A stretch of DNA of 64,000 bases from Steinernema hermaphroditum (GCA_030435675.1 CM059622.1:2728001-2792000), one strand, 5' to 3'. Positions 9,311 through 21,078 are shown, counted from the first letter of the stretch. The notes: generated from the sequence alone by a model not told the origin. Numbers and translations: made by a program.

Positions 9311-10140
9311 TCAACTCAGTCGGCCCCAGACAGCCTTAGAGAGAGCGAGTGGACGACCCGACCGATCACTGGGAAAACAAATGAAAGACTCAATGAAATT
9401 TTCTCGGAGTACAAATTGCTGAAGTAAAGTAAGGTAAGTCCAGTCGTTCGGTCGATCGCTGTTCCAGCCCTTACCTCGAGGCTGTGTAGTAGCTTCGATT
9501 TGAGTTGGAAAGTGATGCGTTCGTCGACACTTATATCCACTTCATGTACAAAAAAAATGTAAATATCAGTAAATCTGGGCCTCATGTACAGTTTCCAGTG
9601 TACGTGAGAATCGAAAATAAAATGACAATCTAGTTTTCCGATGAGATTATCAGCGATGTCTTGCAGGTCGTCAGTGTTGCTGAAAGTAGCCTGGGTTATC
9701 TTATCCTGACCCAAACCAGCGACGTCTACTTTTTCGGTCTGCATCTCTCCTTGCGAGTCGAAGCTCTTGACTTTGACTTTATCACTGTTAGTGTAGGTAA
9801 CAGTCTTAATTGCCCTGGACTCTTTTCCCCAACTGCCGTCGATCCTGGTCATATTGGAGTAGGTGCGGATAAAATGGTCTCCCTCTCAATCATCTCCTTT
9901 GTTTGAGAAAGGACGAGAAGTCGAGATAACGTCGGTGACGATGTCGATGGGCAGACGAGCAAAGTCGTTTGGCATTGCGGTGCAGAAGGCAGAGTAGTCC
10001 GCGAGAGAGCAGATGAGGTTCTGGCAGCGTTGCAGGAGAGAATACGGAACACTAATTGAGCGTTTGTCGGTAATTTCCATCTCTCGCATCACTTCTTGCA
10101 GATCTCCGCACAAAGCAATGATCGCCGCAGACATGTCCAT
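9311..10140 (-). pseudogene. F-box-like gene with one in-frame stop
   Basis: Minus strand: 10140 (or ATG at 9975) down to 9475, a 56-bp intron 9474-9419 (GTAAGG...TACTTCAG), then 9418-9311 ending in TGA. The splice gives HSLE|QFVLRENFIES and a closed frame of about 257 codons. DFARLPIDIVTDVI (~9972-9930) resembles the start of an F-box (LPxxIVxDI), the part of such proteins that binds SKP1. A single TGA at 9888-9886 interrupts the frame just after it, while the frame continues undisturbed for 137 codons. Either a recent pseudogene, a sequencing error, or an exon edge I cannot see. Similar in size to the 282-aa gene at the right end. Confidence 0.5.
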
Positions 10141-10361
10141 CGTGATCGGATGGGTTTGCGTGACCAAATTGTCACCAAATAAACGCTCGTTTGCGATGCT
10201 CGTGGCATCGTAAAGCCAAGGGAACTACGCGAAGTGATACGTACCGATCAGGCATGTGATGAAGCTGGAGAGTCTGATGACGAAGTTTCAAAATATGATG
10301 ACGAAGTTTCAAAAATTCACGACTAATAAACCAGCAATGGGCAATGGAAAAAGCGTGTCTG

Positions 10362-10437
10362 TGGTCGAGTGGCAATGCTCTTGTTTGCGAATATTTCGAA
10401 AGGTCGGGTTCGAACCCCAGAGGGTCCAACTTTTTTT
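10362..10437 (+). other. tRNA-like sequence (pol III A and B boxes, T-run)
   Basis: TGGTCGAGTGG (10362-10372) fits an A box and GGTTCGAACCC (10407-10417) is a perfect B box, 35 bp apart. A T7 run follows at 10431-10437. The seven bases before the A box do not pair with AGGGTCC after the T arm, and no anticodon stem forms. Best read as a tRNA pseudogene or the head of a tRNA-derived SINE. Confidence 0.55.
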
Positions 10438-10749
10438 GTTTGTTTTCAATCAGCTTCACTCATATGTTTCGAAGCGCGTATCACTTCTCGAGGAGGCTAC
10501 CTTGTCAGTTTTAACTGGCGACCAACTATGTGCATTGGCTGCATAAACATTGCCACCTGTGACACTTTTCTGCGTCGTTTTCTCTTATTTTGTTCATATC
10601 TTAACACCACACCCTCAAGCACAAACATCACGACCGTATCACAAAATAGCCAATGTCTGACACAACATTCAACGAACTACCGTAACCGCATCCTGTTTGT
10701 CCAAATAGCTGTACAACGGGTGCGCTGTTATTGCTAGTAAACACCATCA
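10438..10749. other. intergenic, nothing recognised
   Basis: AT-rich; C/A-rich tracts near 10600-10800. No supported gene. Confidence 0.4.
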
Positions 10750-11460
10750 TATTTGACAAGTAGCATTCTTACTCATCAAACTACCGTAACTCCTACTACA
10801 CCATCGTCATCAATTCGGCGAACTCGCTGTCCCCCCAATTCGACAAACAGTCCTCCAAATAGTCAGTCCCTCGCCGGCTCCAGCGACCAGCAGGCAGAGC
10901 AACTTCCTTTCTCCGTTTCACCCCTCTCCCGGCCATTGATTTCCAATTTAGAGAACGCGGCCCAGCTATTTTTTGCGCTCACTCGCGACCAAATCAATTA
11001 TTTTGACGCCAATCGGTCTCGCGTGCGCGTCGAGTGCAAAAAAACCGAACGTCGCACTATGCGCCAACGTCGTTGCGAATGTTGCGTGGATGGGCGAAGA
11101 GGGTGGGGGGGGGAGGAGGAGGATGAGGCAGAGAGTGGAGGGGCGCAGCCGCCAATTTGTAAACGCAAAAAAACGGACTTTCGGAATGTGCACGCGGGCA
11201 CCTCGTTTAGGGACGCTTAGGGCGACGTCTCCGGGGACGACGGGCGGACAGAGTGAAAAATGGAGATAGGAGAGGCCAAAGTACGAAGTGTTGCAAAGCG
11301 TTTTTTGCGCGGAACTGGCCGGCTGTTCGCGGCCAAGAGGAAATGAGCCGCCGGGGAAGCCGGATTCGGTTTGGGTGAAGGAATTTATGAAAGAGATCCG
11401 CATTCGTGTAGAAAATAACTGGTTTTCTCTCTTTTGACCCTAAAAAAACAAACATTTTAT
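10750..11460. other. GC-rich island 1
   Basis: CpG-dense sequence in AT-rich surroundings with purine runs (about 11098-11130). Contains CGGAATGTGCACG (~11182), shared with the island at 23 kb, TTGCAAAGCG (~11293) and a minus-strand donor word (GCTCAC, 10977-10982). Frames are open on both strands but without coding character. Confidence 0.4.
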
Positions 11461-11498
11461 AAATTTATAACAAAGGGACAGTTACCTTTTTCGATCTA

Positions 11499-12437
11499 TT
11501 AGGTTGATGCAAAAGAAATGTCGATCATGTTGATTTTGTTCTTTCTTTCATTATAATAAGTTTCTGTATGACATGATTAATAGTTCTTTTAGAGCTTGCA
11601 CTCGCGCATCGTTTGATATATATTCCGTCCCGCTGGCCCTTTCTAATTAAAATAAAATTTTACGTTAAACATGATCGAGAAAAAGTGCCCAGTGCGGATT
11701 TGCATACCACACAACTTCAAACAAAGCAAGTTTCCTGCCTAATTTCACAGTAGCCCGTGTTAAGTGCTGGAAGAAGATGTCCCATCCGAATGCATGTGCG
11801 AGTGGTGGGTTCAGCGATTCTGAGATGGAGATAAGTGCTTTAAAGACGAAGCACATGGAAAACGTCCCAAATTTTTGGGTGACGCAGCATTAAAAGAGGT
11901 TGTTGAGCTGAATCCGAAAGCAACCTGCTCGAGAACTCACGACAGCGTTTGTGAACGTTAATTAATCAACCACTATGAGACGCTTGTATGCCATTTGAAA
12001 GATCAATAGGTGTGAAAAAGGGTCGTTGTAGTCAGATGGCCCGAAAATGGTAGTGGAAATCAGGGGGCAAAATGTACAAAAAATCAACAACAATCACTAT
12101 GATTGGAATCCTCCTTCGCAATATCAAGGACAGTTGTTTGACCGCCTTATAGCACAGACATCGCTCCACCTGACTATCACTTATTCCTGTCGATGCAGTG
12201 CTCCTTGGCAGAAAAAAAAATCGAAAGATGTGAGGAAGTCAAAATTTGAGTCACAAACTTTTTCAAGTCCAAACCACTATGAATTCGTTCAGTAAGACAT
12301 TCACTCTCTACGTGGACATAGGCGACAACTCGTGAATACTAATGGTGAATGTCTTTTGGGTTCAGCTTTTGATTATTATACTTTCATGATCAATTTTCTT
12401 TTTAACAAAAATCGACATTTCTTTTGCATCAACCTAA
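11499..12437 (+). mobile_element. second mariner relic, 939 bp, different subfamily
   Basis: Terminal repeats TTAGGTTGATGCAAAAGAAA+TGTCGAT at both ends (right end inverted, 12411-12437), each flanked by TA (11497-11498; 12438-12439). Inside, the plus strand gives a decayed transposase: start MIEKKCPVRICIPHNFKQSK at about 11670, helix-turn-helix remnants (WWVQRF, DAALKEVVELNPKAT), then a jump to DIAPPDYHLFLSMQCSLAEK at about 12160. The core with the first two catalytic Asp is deleted. Full-length relatives are about 1.3 kb. Confidence 0.87.
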
Positions 12438-12488
12438 TAGTATCGTATACTAGGCCTTCAAAAACGGGATACCATAAGATAAACTTAC

Positions 12489-12604
12489 TCCCCTGACAAG
12501 AAACCAGTTCTTTCTTTTGTTTTGTCCGGTAGTCTCCGCTTTGTTTTTGTCCATAGAGATCCGCAACTTCTGAAGATGCTGAGCGTAGTTGGCAAAATAG
12601 GCCA
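12489..12604 (-). CDS. isolated exon-like segment next to mariner
   Basis: Bounded by CTTCAG (acceptor, ends 12605) and GTAAGT (donor, 12488-12483) on the minus strand; 116 bp. It encodes VAYFANYAQHLQKLRISMDK and onward NKRKNWFLVRG, a credible Lys-rich helix, but no adjoining exon was found. A second copy of the mariner end (GCATCAACCTAATAG, ~12688-12702) lies just beyond, so the segment sits between two mariner ends. Confidence 0.35.
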
Positions 12605-13014
12605 CTGAAGCCAGCTGCCCCGCGACTCCAGGAAGTTGGAGAATTGTGGTTCCGTCCACAGGTAAACACAACAGCCGCTGTAGTGCAGCATCAACCTAAT
12701 AGCTACCTTATCATATCTTACCTTCTTCGACAATCAGCGCCTCGCCTATGTTTTCGGTCTACACATGAACTGTGCGAGGAATTCTCAAAAATTTTTGAAG
12801 GCCTTAGGTCCTTCAGAAGGAGAACATGAACACAAAACATGAACGCCTAAGAAGAACTGCTGGCCGATAAATCAAAATTCGGTATCGCGATTCCGCACGA
12901 GAAACGTTTCTTTTGATCGCTGCCGAAAATAGCGGAAACAGCGAAGGCCAAACAAAATAAAGCCGAAAAGACTAACACGAATATGTACTACTCAGATAAG
13001 CAGCAGTAAGACAA

Positions 13015-13345
13015 AAACTAAACACAATTGTTTTGAAGATGCAACATGGAAAGTGTTCCCTGCTTCTTTTAGCTGACTGAAAACGGCATCAGTCTTTGCA
13101 GAAAGCCGTTTCACCCGTCCCTCTTGATCTGCACCGTCACCCCGGGATCCAGCTATTGCTTTCGACCGTCCCCTTTGAAATTTGAACCGTACCCTCGGAT
13201 TTCGAAAGGACAACATTAAAATACTAAGAACACAAAACCCAAATACTATGAACAATAATTTTCAAGATGCACCATGGAAACTGCATCATTTTCACTCATT
13301 CAGCTTACTGAAAACAGCAAGCAGCCTTTGGTACTTTACGATACG
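13015..13345. repeat. local direct duplication
   Basis: GAAGATGCAACATGGAAA...TAGCTGACTGAAAACGGCA (13038-13090) recurs as CAAGATGCACCATGGAAACT...CAGCTTACTGAAAACAGCA (13262-13320), about 220 bp apart and roughly three-quarters identical by eye. Confidence 0.5.
13102..13205 (+). repeat. MITE-like family (CCGTCCC type), copy 1
   Basis: AAAGCCGTTTCACCCGTCCC, ATCTGCACCGTCACCCC and TTTCGACCGTCCCC line up with 48535-48640. A third relative lies at 55590-55700. Confidence 0.5.
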
Positions 13346-13349
13346 AGGT

Positions 13350-14781
13350 GGTCGCATGAATTTTGCGATCAAAATTGCCTCGTATGGCTATAATCATTCC
13401 ACAACCAAAACTGCCCAAATGCCTGATTTTTTTTCCTATGGCTGCCGCCTGAGTCGTCTAAGCTTTGTGTAATCAAGCGTGAGGTATCTCGTTGGGAGCA
13501 CTGGCCATTTCGGTTCGTTTATAACGATGCCTATGTGGGAAACATGCCAAATTGTTTCCTTTCGCTCAGCGATGAACTATTGTTTTTAATGTGTATATAA
13601 TTACCCTTTTTCAACTCCTGCAACCCTTTAGTCATGTACGAAGCGGAGGCTTAAGGTTGATTTTTTAGCACTACTTGGACGCTATTTCATTTTAGCTCAG
13701 GAGCCTGTTTCATTTCGATGAAATCATCGTACTATTATTTTTTAGACAGAGATCTCACATTATTTGCGTAATCGAAATGAATTAAAGACCGATTTTAGTA
13801 ATAATCCATGGTGAGCCGACTTCTCTAGTATTAGTTGGTCTATGAAAAGATGAATATCGCCTACCTACATTCGTCTCCGATCTACTTAAAAGCCTATCCA
13901 TACAAGTCTGTCCATATCAATGAACCATCGGGTAATTTGATCTCTTTCTGTTTTATGTTAGCTGAATTCCGCCTAAACACGTTTCAAAAATTCATCGCTT
14001 TGTGCCACCTAACGCTTCAGCAATTTATAGGACAATAAAGGACACATAAGGAAATTGGCCGTTTTAACGGGTACTCAAAAAGTATGAAAGCACACTACTC
14101 TAGGAAAAAGAAGGTTGGTTGTCTCACTACCTCACATGTAGGATATGTAAACGGAGAATCGACAGGTCCTATTGGTTTCTGTGTGGGGTTTCCTCTGCGT
14201 AGGGGAGCACTTGGTTTCAAATAGTAGACAAAATATGGACCTGTAGCCGATTCCGACCGGTTTATAAATCAGACGCGTTCGCCATGAGTCACACAGACAG
14301 TTTAGATGAGACCGGTTTATTGCCCACTATGCCTTCGAGACCGATAGACCACCAACTGTCTACCGGGTGAGACTGGAATAAAAACGATTCCATGAGCGTA
14401 TTTTTTGACGATTGTGATCTATGATTTTTTATGATTTTACGACCGATGGATAGACCGTTGGAATTGGACAGAGACCATCGCCTCCTATCACATATTAGGA
14501 TGCCACTCACTCTTCTGGCATATTCTCAGTGGAATCTGCAATTCTCCATTCATGATTCTTAACGGCTTTAAACGGACTCCGATCGGGGACAGGTGCGAGA
14601 GGGTGCAGACGAGCAGGAAAAAGCACACTTTCGTTTTTCTGGGCATAAAATGACAAACGCTCTTCTATTCAACCAAAGAGTGCGCTGGAGAATACTCAAA
14701 AGAGATTGTTAAGTTTATTGTCAAATATTGCCTTTTGTCAGTGGACTCGTGATCACTGGGTCAAGGTCTTCATTTAGGTCT
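13350..14781. other. intergenic, nothing recognised
   Basis: AT-rich, short unrelated open frames on both strands, no splice-supported exon. Confidence 0.5.
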
Positions 14782-15087
14782 TCACGTCCATAACATGTAG
14801 CTTATATCGTCATCGTGACCATAAACTTGCGATGCCAGTTCCTGTGGAATTACACATATGAACTGATTGATCCGACTTGGATCCTCTGACTTCTTATAAT
14901 CGTCCACGTTTAGTCCGTCTGATTCCATTTTCGGCGTCGTGAAACCCCGCAGTAGTTCTTGGAACGCGTTCGGCGAGTGCAATGAAAGATAAGTCAATTT
15001 GTCAGCGTAAAAAGTCGCTTTCCGTATGTGCACGCACTCCCGAATCCATAAATATAAATCCGCTTTAAGATATATTCCCCTGGGGCG
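14782..15087 (-). CDS. possible last exon of an unknown gene
   Basis: Open frame of 101 codons from an acceptor-like GTCATAG (ends 15088) to a stop at 14782. The peptide includes ADLYLWIRECVHIRKATFYA, SPNAFQELLRGF and RINQFICVIPQELASQVYGH, with the mixed composition of a real soluble protein. No start codon or upstream exon could be joined with confidence; another minus-strand open frame (15445-15065) overlaps in a different frame. Family not recognised. Confidence 0.35.
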   Translation of the reverse strand, partial: RPRGIYLKADLYLWIRECVHIRKATFYADKLTYLSLHSPNAFQELLRGFTTPKMESDGLNVDDYKKSEDPSRINQFICVIPQELASQVYGHDDDISYMLWT

Positions 15088-15449
15088 CTATGACGGGAAC
15101 GGCGCCATGTGCAAAAAGAACAGCTGCGATCACAATAGGTTCCGTTAGCTGGGAATAGAGTTGGTGATCATCATAACATAATGAATTATTGAAAAGTTGC
15201 GTAAAACAACTGCTACTACAAAGCGGCAAAGATGGAAAATTCACATCGTTGATGTTGATATGCTCCCTTCTCTCCCTTTTGTTGTTTGTCAAAAAGCACT
15301 TTGCAACGCCGAGATGCACTCTTATCAGACGTAAATTTGTCATGCATGCACTTTTTATCTCGAGGAGAGGAGTGACCGAATGTTTTATCGCCTCCGTCTG
15401 CACACTCATTAAGTCGAAATGTTTCTCGCAAACGCTATTCGCCATCCTT

Positions 15450-16400
15450 CTCCATCGAATCTCGACATTAGGCTATCGATGTACAGGACAATAGCCATCA
15501 TTTTGTAATAAGGTCCTCCACTGTCTTGTTCATCCGGCTGAGTCCTGGTCCGTAGAAAGAAGATATCGAGACATCTTAGACCAGATCTTTGGCGCACCTA
15601 AGCATCGGTTTGTGATCATCGTCAGAGATAAGCCTACAGTCTGAGAATGAATAAACGTAGAAAGCTTTTTTATCTCGATAATCAGATATTTGGACTTGAC
15701 GGATAAGTCATGACGAACTGGACGATTAGGAAACGCTATTTGAGCTTTACGTATGGATCATTAAGCGGATATGATGTATTTTCAGGAAATACTGAGTGAC
15801 CCAGGTGACCCAAGAAAGTGCAGCCTATGAAGCCATTCAGATATTCAAACCGGTCTTTTTTGGGCCATCCTGTACTTCTCTTACTCTTTCCCTCTGTACA
15901 CTGAGGAGCGATATGGAACGTAGCGCATTTTTCTTAATTTTTCAATATTTTTGTGCCTATCAATGAATAAAACAATACCCATCATATAAAATTGTACAAA
16001 ATTATAAGAAGGCCCTCCACTTTTTCGTTCATCAGGCTGAGTTGTGCTCCGTAGAAAAAAAGGTGTTGAAAGATCTGACGACATCTTTGGCGCACCTGAG
16101 CATCGGTTTGTGATCATCGTCAAAGATGAGCCTACAGTTTGAGAATGAATAAACGTAGAAAGCTTTTTTTATCTTGATAATCTTGATATTTCGACTTGCG
16201 TATGGATAAACTAAGACGAAATGGACGATTAGGAAACGCTATTTGAGCTTTACGTATGGATCACGAAGCCGATATAACGTATTTTCAGGGAATACAGTGT
16301 GACCCGAAAAGCCTGGCAAGCCATTCAGAAATTCCCATCGGTCGGTTTATTTCCTTCTTCGACCGGCCTTTTTATAAGCCACCTTATACTTCTCTTATCC
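15450..16400. repeat. tandem duplication, unit about 500 bp
   Basis: Two adjacent copies (about 15450-15900 and 15950-16400) share long blocks, e.g. GCATCGGTTTGTGATCATCG at ~15603 and ~16102, and AGGAAACGCTATTTGAGCTT at ~15729 and ~16230. Copy edges hold TACAGG-type words as in small DNA transposons. Minus-strand reading shows related but stop-laden peptides (TQPDE..SGGP), so any gene is dead. Confidence 0.75.
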
Positions 16401-17989
16401 TTGCTCTTGCCCTCTGTGGAGAAATAAGTACACTTAGCACATTTTCATTTTTTTCGAATAAAATTTTTGAATGAACGACTTACGTTTTTTTTCTAGAACA
16501 CAAGGTAAACTATGGCATTGAAAACGCGACGCTCTCTCAATAATTATTTTATAATTTTCTGTCTCTTTGAGAGCAGATTGTTCTCAGCAATATCCCTCTC
16601 TATGGAACGTGGTTGGTCGACAGAAAGAGCTAACCAAACTCTGTGCTTATCGTGCAAGAGACATAAAAATCTGAATGTAAAGAGCAGTTTTAATAGTCAA
16701 TTCAAAATATACGATGATGAGCAGGCTCTCTTCCCTATTCATTATCTTTTGCAGTCCGGCAGAAGAGATAGTAAACTGTCACATATGTGCATACTGTTAA
16801 TCGCGGAGATGTTTAGTGTGACCGGCTTTCGATTTAATAACCCTACAGCCCATTACAATTTATACATTTTTGATATGTTAGGGCATCTCTGATATGTGCT
16901 GAGGAACTAATTGTAGCGTTCATAGTCATTCCTTAGTCACTACCAAAAGTCAATATCAAGATTACGAAGTATGATTCAAGTCGTTCAGGTCTTTTCATGG
17001 AACATTTTTGAAAAAAAATCTAAAATCTCTCGGAGATGTTAGTCTACAGCCTATAGCTATTATACGTTTTTCAACTCTTATACGGTCGTGTCGATAAACA
17101 GCATTTGTGTGTTTGGAAGCTGTGGACGATTCTAACAAAAATCGAAATAACACCGAGGGATGGATCCCTAATCAGGTCTTAGAGTCAGACAGCACCGACC
17201 GACTGCGCCAATCGCACATAGGTGGAAGTATTTGTGTCCATTCGCGGTGATATACAAGAACCGCTCAAGAATAAACTTCAGAAGAAAGCGAGTTTGTCAT
17301 TATCACATATTCCCAAAGGATCCTATTTTAGGGATTTAGTCGTCAAAATTCGACCTACTAAGCTCCACTGATTTCTGGCATGTTTGAACGACCTTATTAC
17401 TTGAGTTGTCATCGGGATCCGAATCAGAAGATACGAGCTTTTTTGCAGTACGGACCAATTTTGAAGTCCTATCCAAAAAGTTTAGGATCGAACTAGCTTC
17501 GCCTCAACGTGAAGGTTCAGCACAATCAATAAATCTCGACCGAACAACGAAAGGGGTCATTCCAAAATTTTCGGATTCGGAGCTTTGATAGCGAATTGGG
17601 TTTTTCGGGTCCAACCCGAAGACAACTCTGCTGTTCAGAAAGAGCAACAACCGCTGCGGATATGCTGATATGCTGCGCAGTTGGGGAACAGACGAAAAAT
17701 GTTTACTAGTCTAAAGGTACGCTAGTTGGAAAGTTTGTATGTTCACGGAAGTAATAGCTTATTGGTTGGAAGGTTTGTTGGTTGGTTAGAAGATAGGAAA
17801 CTACAAAGTAGTATCAAAAATTTTCGGTTCCTCGGATAGGTCATCAAAACATTGCAGAGACGACTTCCGTAATCTGCAAATCTAATTTCCGATCAATCGT
17901 CACGTCCAAAAGGCTGCAACATGACGTAACACATACGCCGATAAAACATAACCTAACGGTTTTGTTTGGATATTGCGTTCGAAAAAATG
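16401..17989. other. intergenic, nothing recognised
   Basis: AT-rich. A 126-codon open frame at 16512-16892 has no recognisable motif and AT-driven codons; not called. Confidence 0.5.
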
Positions 17990-18460
17990 CGCACACATTC
18001 CTCTTCGGCCGAAATAGCGCTCATTTCGCATTCATTTGGCCCTGTTTCGTTTTTTCACACACGCCCCTCGGGCCTCCTGTTTGAGCAATCTACACACACG
18101 AAGAGTGCGGCACTCACTCCTCCTTCACTCCAGATGCAAATGTATTATATTTCGACGCCGAGGTCGACGGCGTCGCATCAGATGGCGCGCGCATTTTTTG
18201 TCTTTTCCATTTGTTTATCTCCCTCTCTGTGTCGCGTTCCACCTCGTGTGTAAACGTTCTTTGCCCTCCGCCGCCGCAGCAGCACTCTTGATCCTGACGC
18301 CGCCGACGCCCTCGGGGAACGTTTATTGGCTTTTTGATGGACTTTCCGCGACGCGGCCGCCAATGTTTGAAATGTTGCGTTTTTGAAAGAGGATTAGAGG
18401 GCGCGTTTCGTAATGCGATTTAAAATATATGCGTTCGCGACGCAGAAAATGTGTTCTCAT
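17990..18460. other. GC-rich island 2
   Basis: CpG-dense block with an exact inverted repeat CGACGCCG...CGGCGTCG (18153-18160, 18168-18175), GTGTGTAAACG and a minus-strand donor word (ACTCAC, 18112-18117). No coding logic. Confidence 0.4.
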
Positions 18461-20139
18461 GTTCTGAGGGGCAGACGGAGGGTTTCAAAGGGCATGACTA
18501 GTTTGGACACATATTGTTACAGTAGTCACTGATGTTCATCTTTACGTTATAAGAAGACATGGTAATCCAGCAAATGGAATCGTTATAAGCAAGCATATTG
18601 CGAATATATCGTCACCATGTACCCCTAATTTTGATAAGGGTTGGAAGCCTGCATATGGAACTAGGGATAGGTTTAATTTGCCGTGTATTTCCAACTCGTT
18701 TGGCCGGCGCTGCTACCCAAAGAGTGCGAAAATCCACGACGCTAATAAGCACTTGTCTTTCTACTTGGATCATGGACACATTGACACAAACTTAGACCAG
18801 CGGACGAGCAAGAAAAATATTGAGTTGTTACATTGAACTATGCGCCATTTTGAGCGTAACGACCCAATAGAACGTCATGGACTCATTACGAACTGATCGA
18901 TTTTCGCGACAAATAGGGTTATCGAGTATCCGAAAAAGTATGGTATTGTGTTTGACACCATCCACGACCGTTGGGGGATGGAGATGGAGGGATTCAGAAC
19001 CATTGAAAATCAGGACCAGGTGAAAATTTTTCTTAAGGTTATCTCGTTACTTTACAAGAGTTCCCCTTTCTTAAATCAGTACCAGAGAGCTACTGTGAAC
19101 ATGCGGAGACTTTGATTGTGACCATGCATAGACTTTGTCCAGATACCCTTCAAAACCTGTACGCTCAATAGGTAAGCTAGTATTTTTTTTCGACTTTCTA
19201 AAATTTATTCGGCTCCTGTTAGCCATTGTCAGCGGCTTCCTGCAGCACCCATGGCTACCGAAAACGTCATTTAACGTCTTGGTGATTTCGATTCTTTATT
19301 ACGTTGCGAATTATCGCAACGCTACATCTACTTCCGCGTTGTTTTTTTTTTGTTCGCGTGCATGTGCTGACCTGCGCATAATGGACATAGCATATCTTGT
19401 GACTGTTCACTCGTACACGAACACTTCCGGCGTATCAAATTTCGTTTCTTCCACGTCATAATCTTAGCTAAGAATGCACGGTATCTTCGATTTGTTTAAC
19501 CGGGTTTCTCCTCCTCTGTTGAGAAATGTGGGACTGAAATCAGTCCAGTTAAAGCACTATAAACACAACGGTTTCGCACTCAAAATCAGAAAATTTTTGT
19601 AAACCGCTAAACAGAGTGTTGATATTAATTCATATTAATATTATTAATTAAATTCATTATTAATATTAATTCATTAATGATCATATTAATTAACTGAAAC
19701 TGACAATGTTAGTGGAATATGTTCACTATTCAATTATTATTAGGAACTTTATTGATATTTTTGTTTGCATGCCGAGCCCTGTTCATCATATCTGGGACTA
19801 GTTGTATCTTCTATGTTGTTGTAAGAATTTGTTCACCCTGCGCTTCATCCATTTTGCACATCTCAAAACAGCGCATGTTTTAGTGAAGTAGTGATGCCAT
19901 TGTAACGATTTTTGATTCGCCAACAGGAAGTGATCACGTTTCCCATTTACGACAATGTTTTCGGTCTTTCCAGAATGTACTTTAGGACCAAACAGCACTA
20001 GCTGAACAAACAAAATACAAAAAGTTTCGAATTGCTTCGTTGCACGTAGTGAAACGGCAGCATTGATAGCAACCCTTATTTTTGATTTGAAGCTTGTGTG
20101 ATTATCCATATACACACATACCATTCACAAGCCTTACGT
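18461..20139. other. intergenic; very AT-rich tract at 19617-19700
   Basis: No gene. At 19617-19700 runs of ATTAAT/TTAATATTA form low-complexity sequence. Confidence 0.5.
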
Positions 20140-20470
20140 ATGGCAAAGCCTTAACAATTGACGCATAAACTACGGTGACCTTATCGGGTGCGTGCGTGTT
20201 TCCGTCTCAATGACCTTGTATTGCGTTTTTCAGAACTTTCTTGCGAATTTTTAATTAGCCACACTTTGTTATGCATGCAAATAAACTGAAAAGGATATCA
20301 TAGATTCGCCACCGACATAAATGAAAGGCCCCATTGCTATGTTTAATCGAAGGTCTTGTGAATATAAATAACCTAACTATTGCTTGTTATTTAAAGCCAT
20401 ACGTTAATCAAGCCTTAGCAAAGTAGGTATAAACTACGGTGACATTAACGGCTGCGTGCATATTTGTGTT
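20140..20470 (+). repeat. direct repeat pair, about 265 bp apart
   Basis: ATAAACTACGGTGACCTTAT (20163) and ATAAACTACGGTGACATTAA (20429), each followed by a GCGTGC word and preceded by CAAAGCCTTA or CAAGCCTTAGCA. Confidence 0.55.
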
Positions 20471-21001
20471 GCAGCACCTGCGGACACTATGTCCTTGTCT
20501 CTGCGAAGAATTATCGAGCACGTGTCGGGGATTAAGGCGTCTAGCTCTGATCAACGATCACAATTCCATTCCTGCACATTTCATATCATTATGTGTGGTC
20601 TGGGCAGGTGCGCACGGAACACATCCAGCGTCGCCTTATTTTATTGAATATTGGAAAAGACATAGCAGGTGCTGGCGGAGGGAGCGTACGATAGAATACA
20701 AATTGGACCAATGGTGATGTGAAGAGTGGTTGTGGAGTGTGTGGAGGGGAAGAGTTTGTGCTTGAGGTTCTCATTGCTATCCGCATGTAATCGCCTAAAA
20801 TAGAAGGTGATGTCGCGATTTTCCCTGTAATGCATCTATTGTTCCTGATTCTAGCTGTGGAATCTATGACTAAATTCTTGGAGACTAAATTAAATTATTA
20901 TGAAAAGCACTTCTCTACAAGCAGTTTTGGAACTGGCCCGGATTCGAAGACGGTAGTCCCTCAAGTCCCTCAAAAATAAGACATTTACTATGAAATCATA
21001 C
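20471..21001. other. intergenic, nothing recognised
   Basis: Several overlapping short frames on both strands; none has splice support. Confidence 0.4.
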
Positions 21002-21078
21002 ATGTGGTTTTTGTGCATATATATGACGTCTCGCAAGGCGTAAGCCTTAGATACGAGAAATAAACTCGTAAACTCGTA
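21002..21078 (+). repeat. retroelement-like 3' end with octamer tail, copy 2
   Basis: Matches the reverse complement of 8765-8847 nearly base for base, including the hairpin; here the AAACTCGT tail has two units. Sequence diverges at once upstream of ATGTGG, as expected for 5'-truncated insertions. Confidence 0.7.

Noticed and set aside
15065..15445. 126-codon minus-strand ORF
   Set aside because: Overlaps a better candidate exon in another frame; no recognisable domain.
16512..16892. 126-codon plus-strand ORF
   Set aside because: AT-driven codons, no homology signal.
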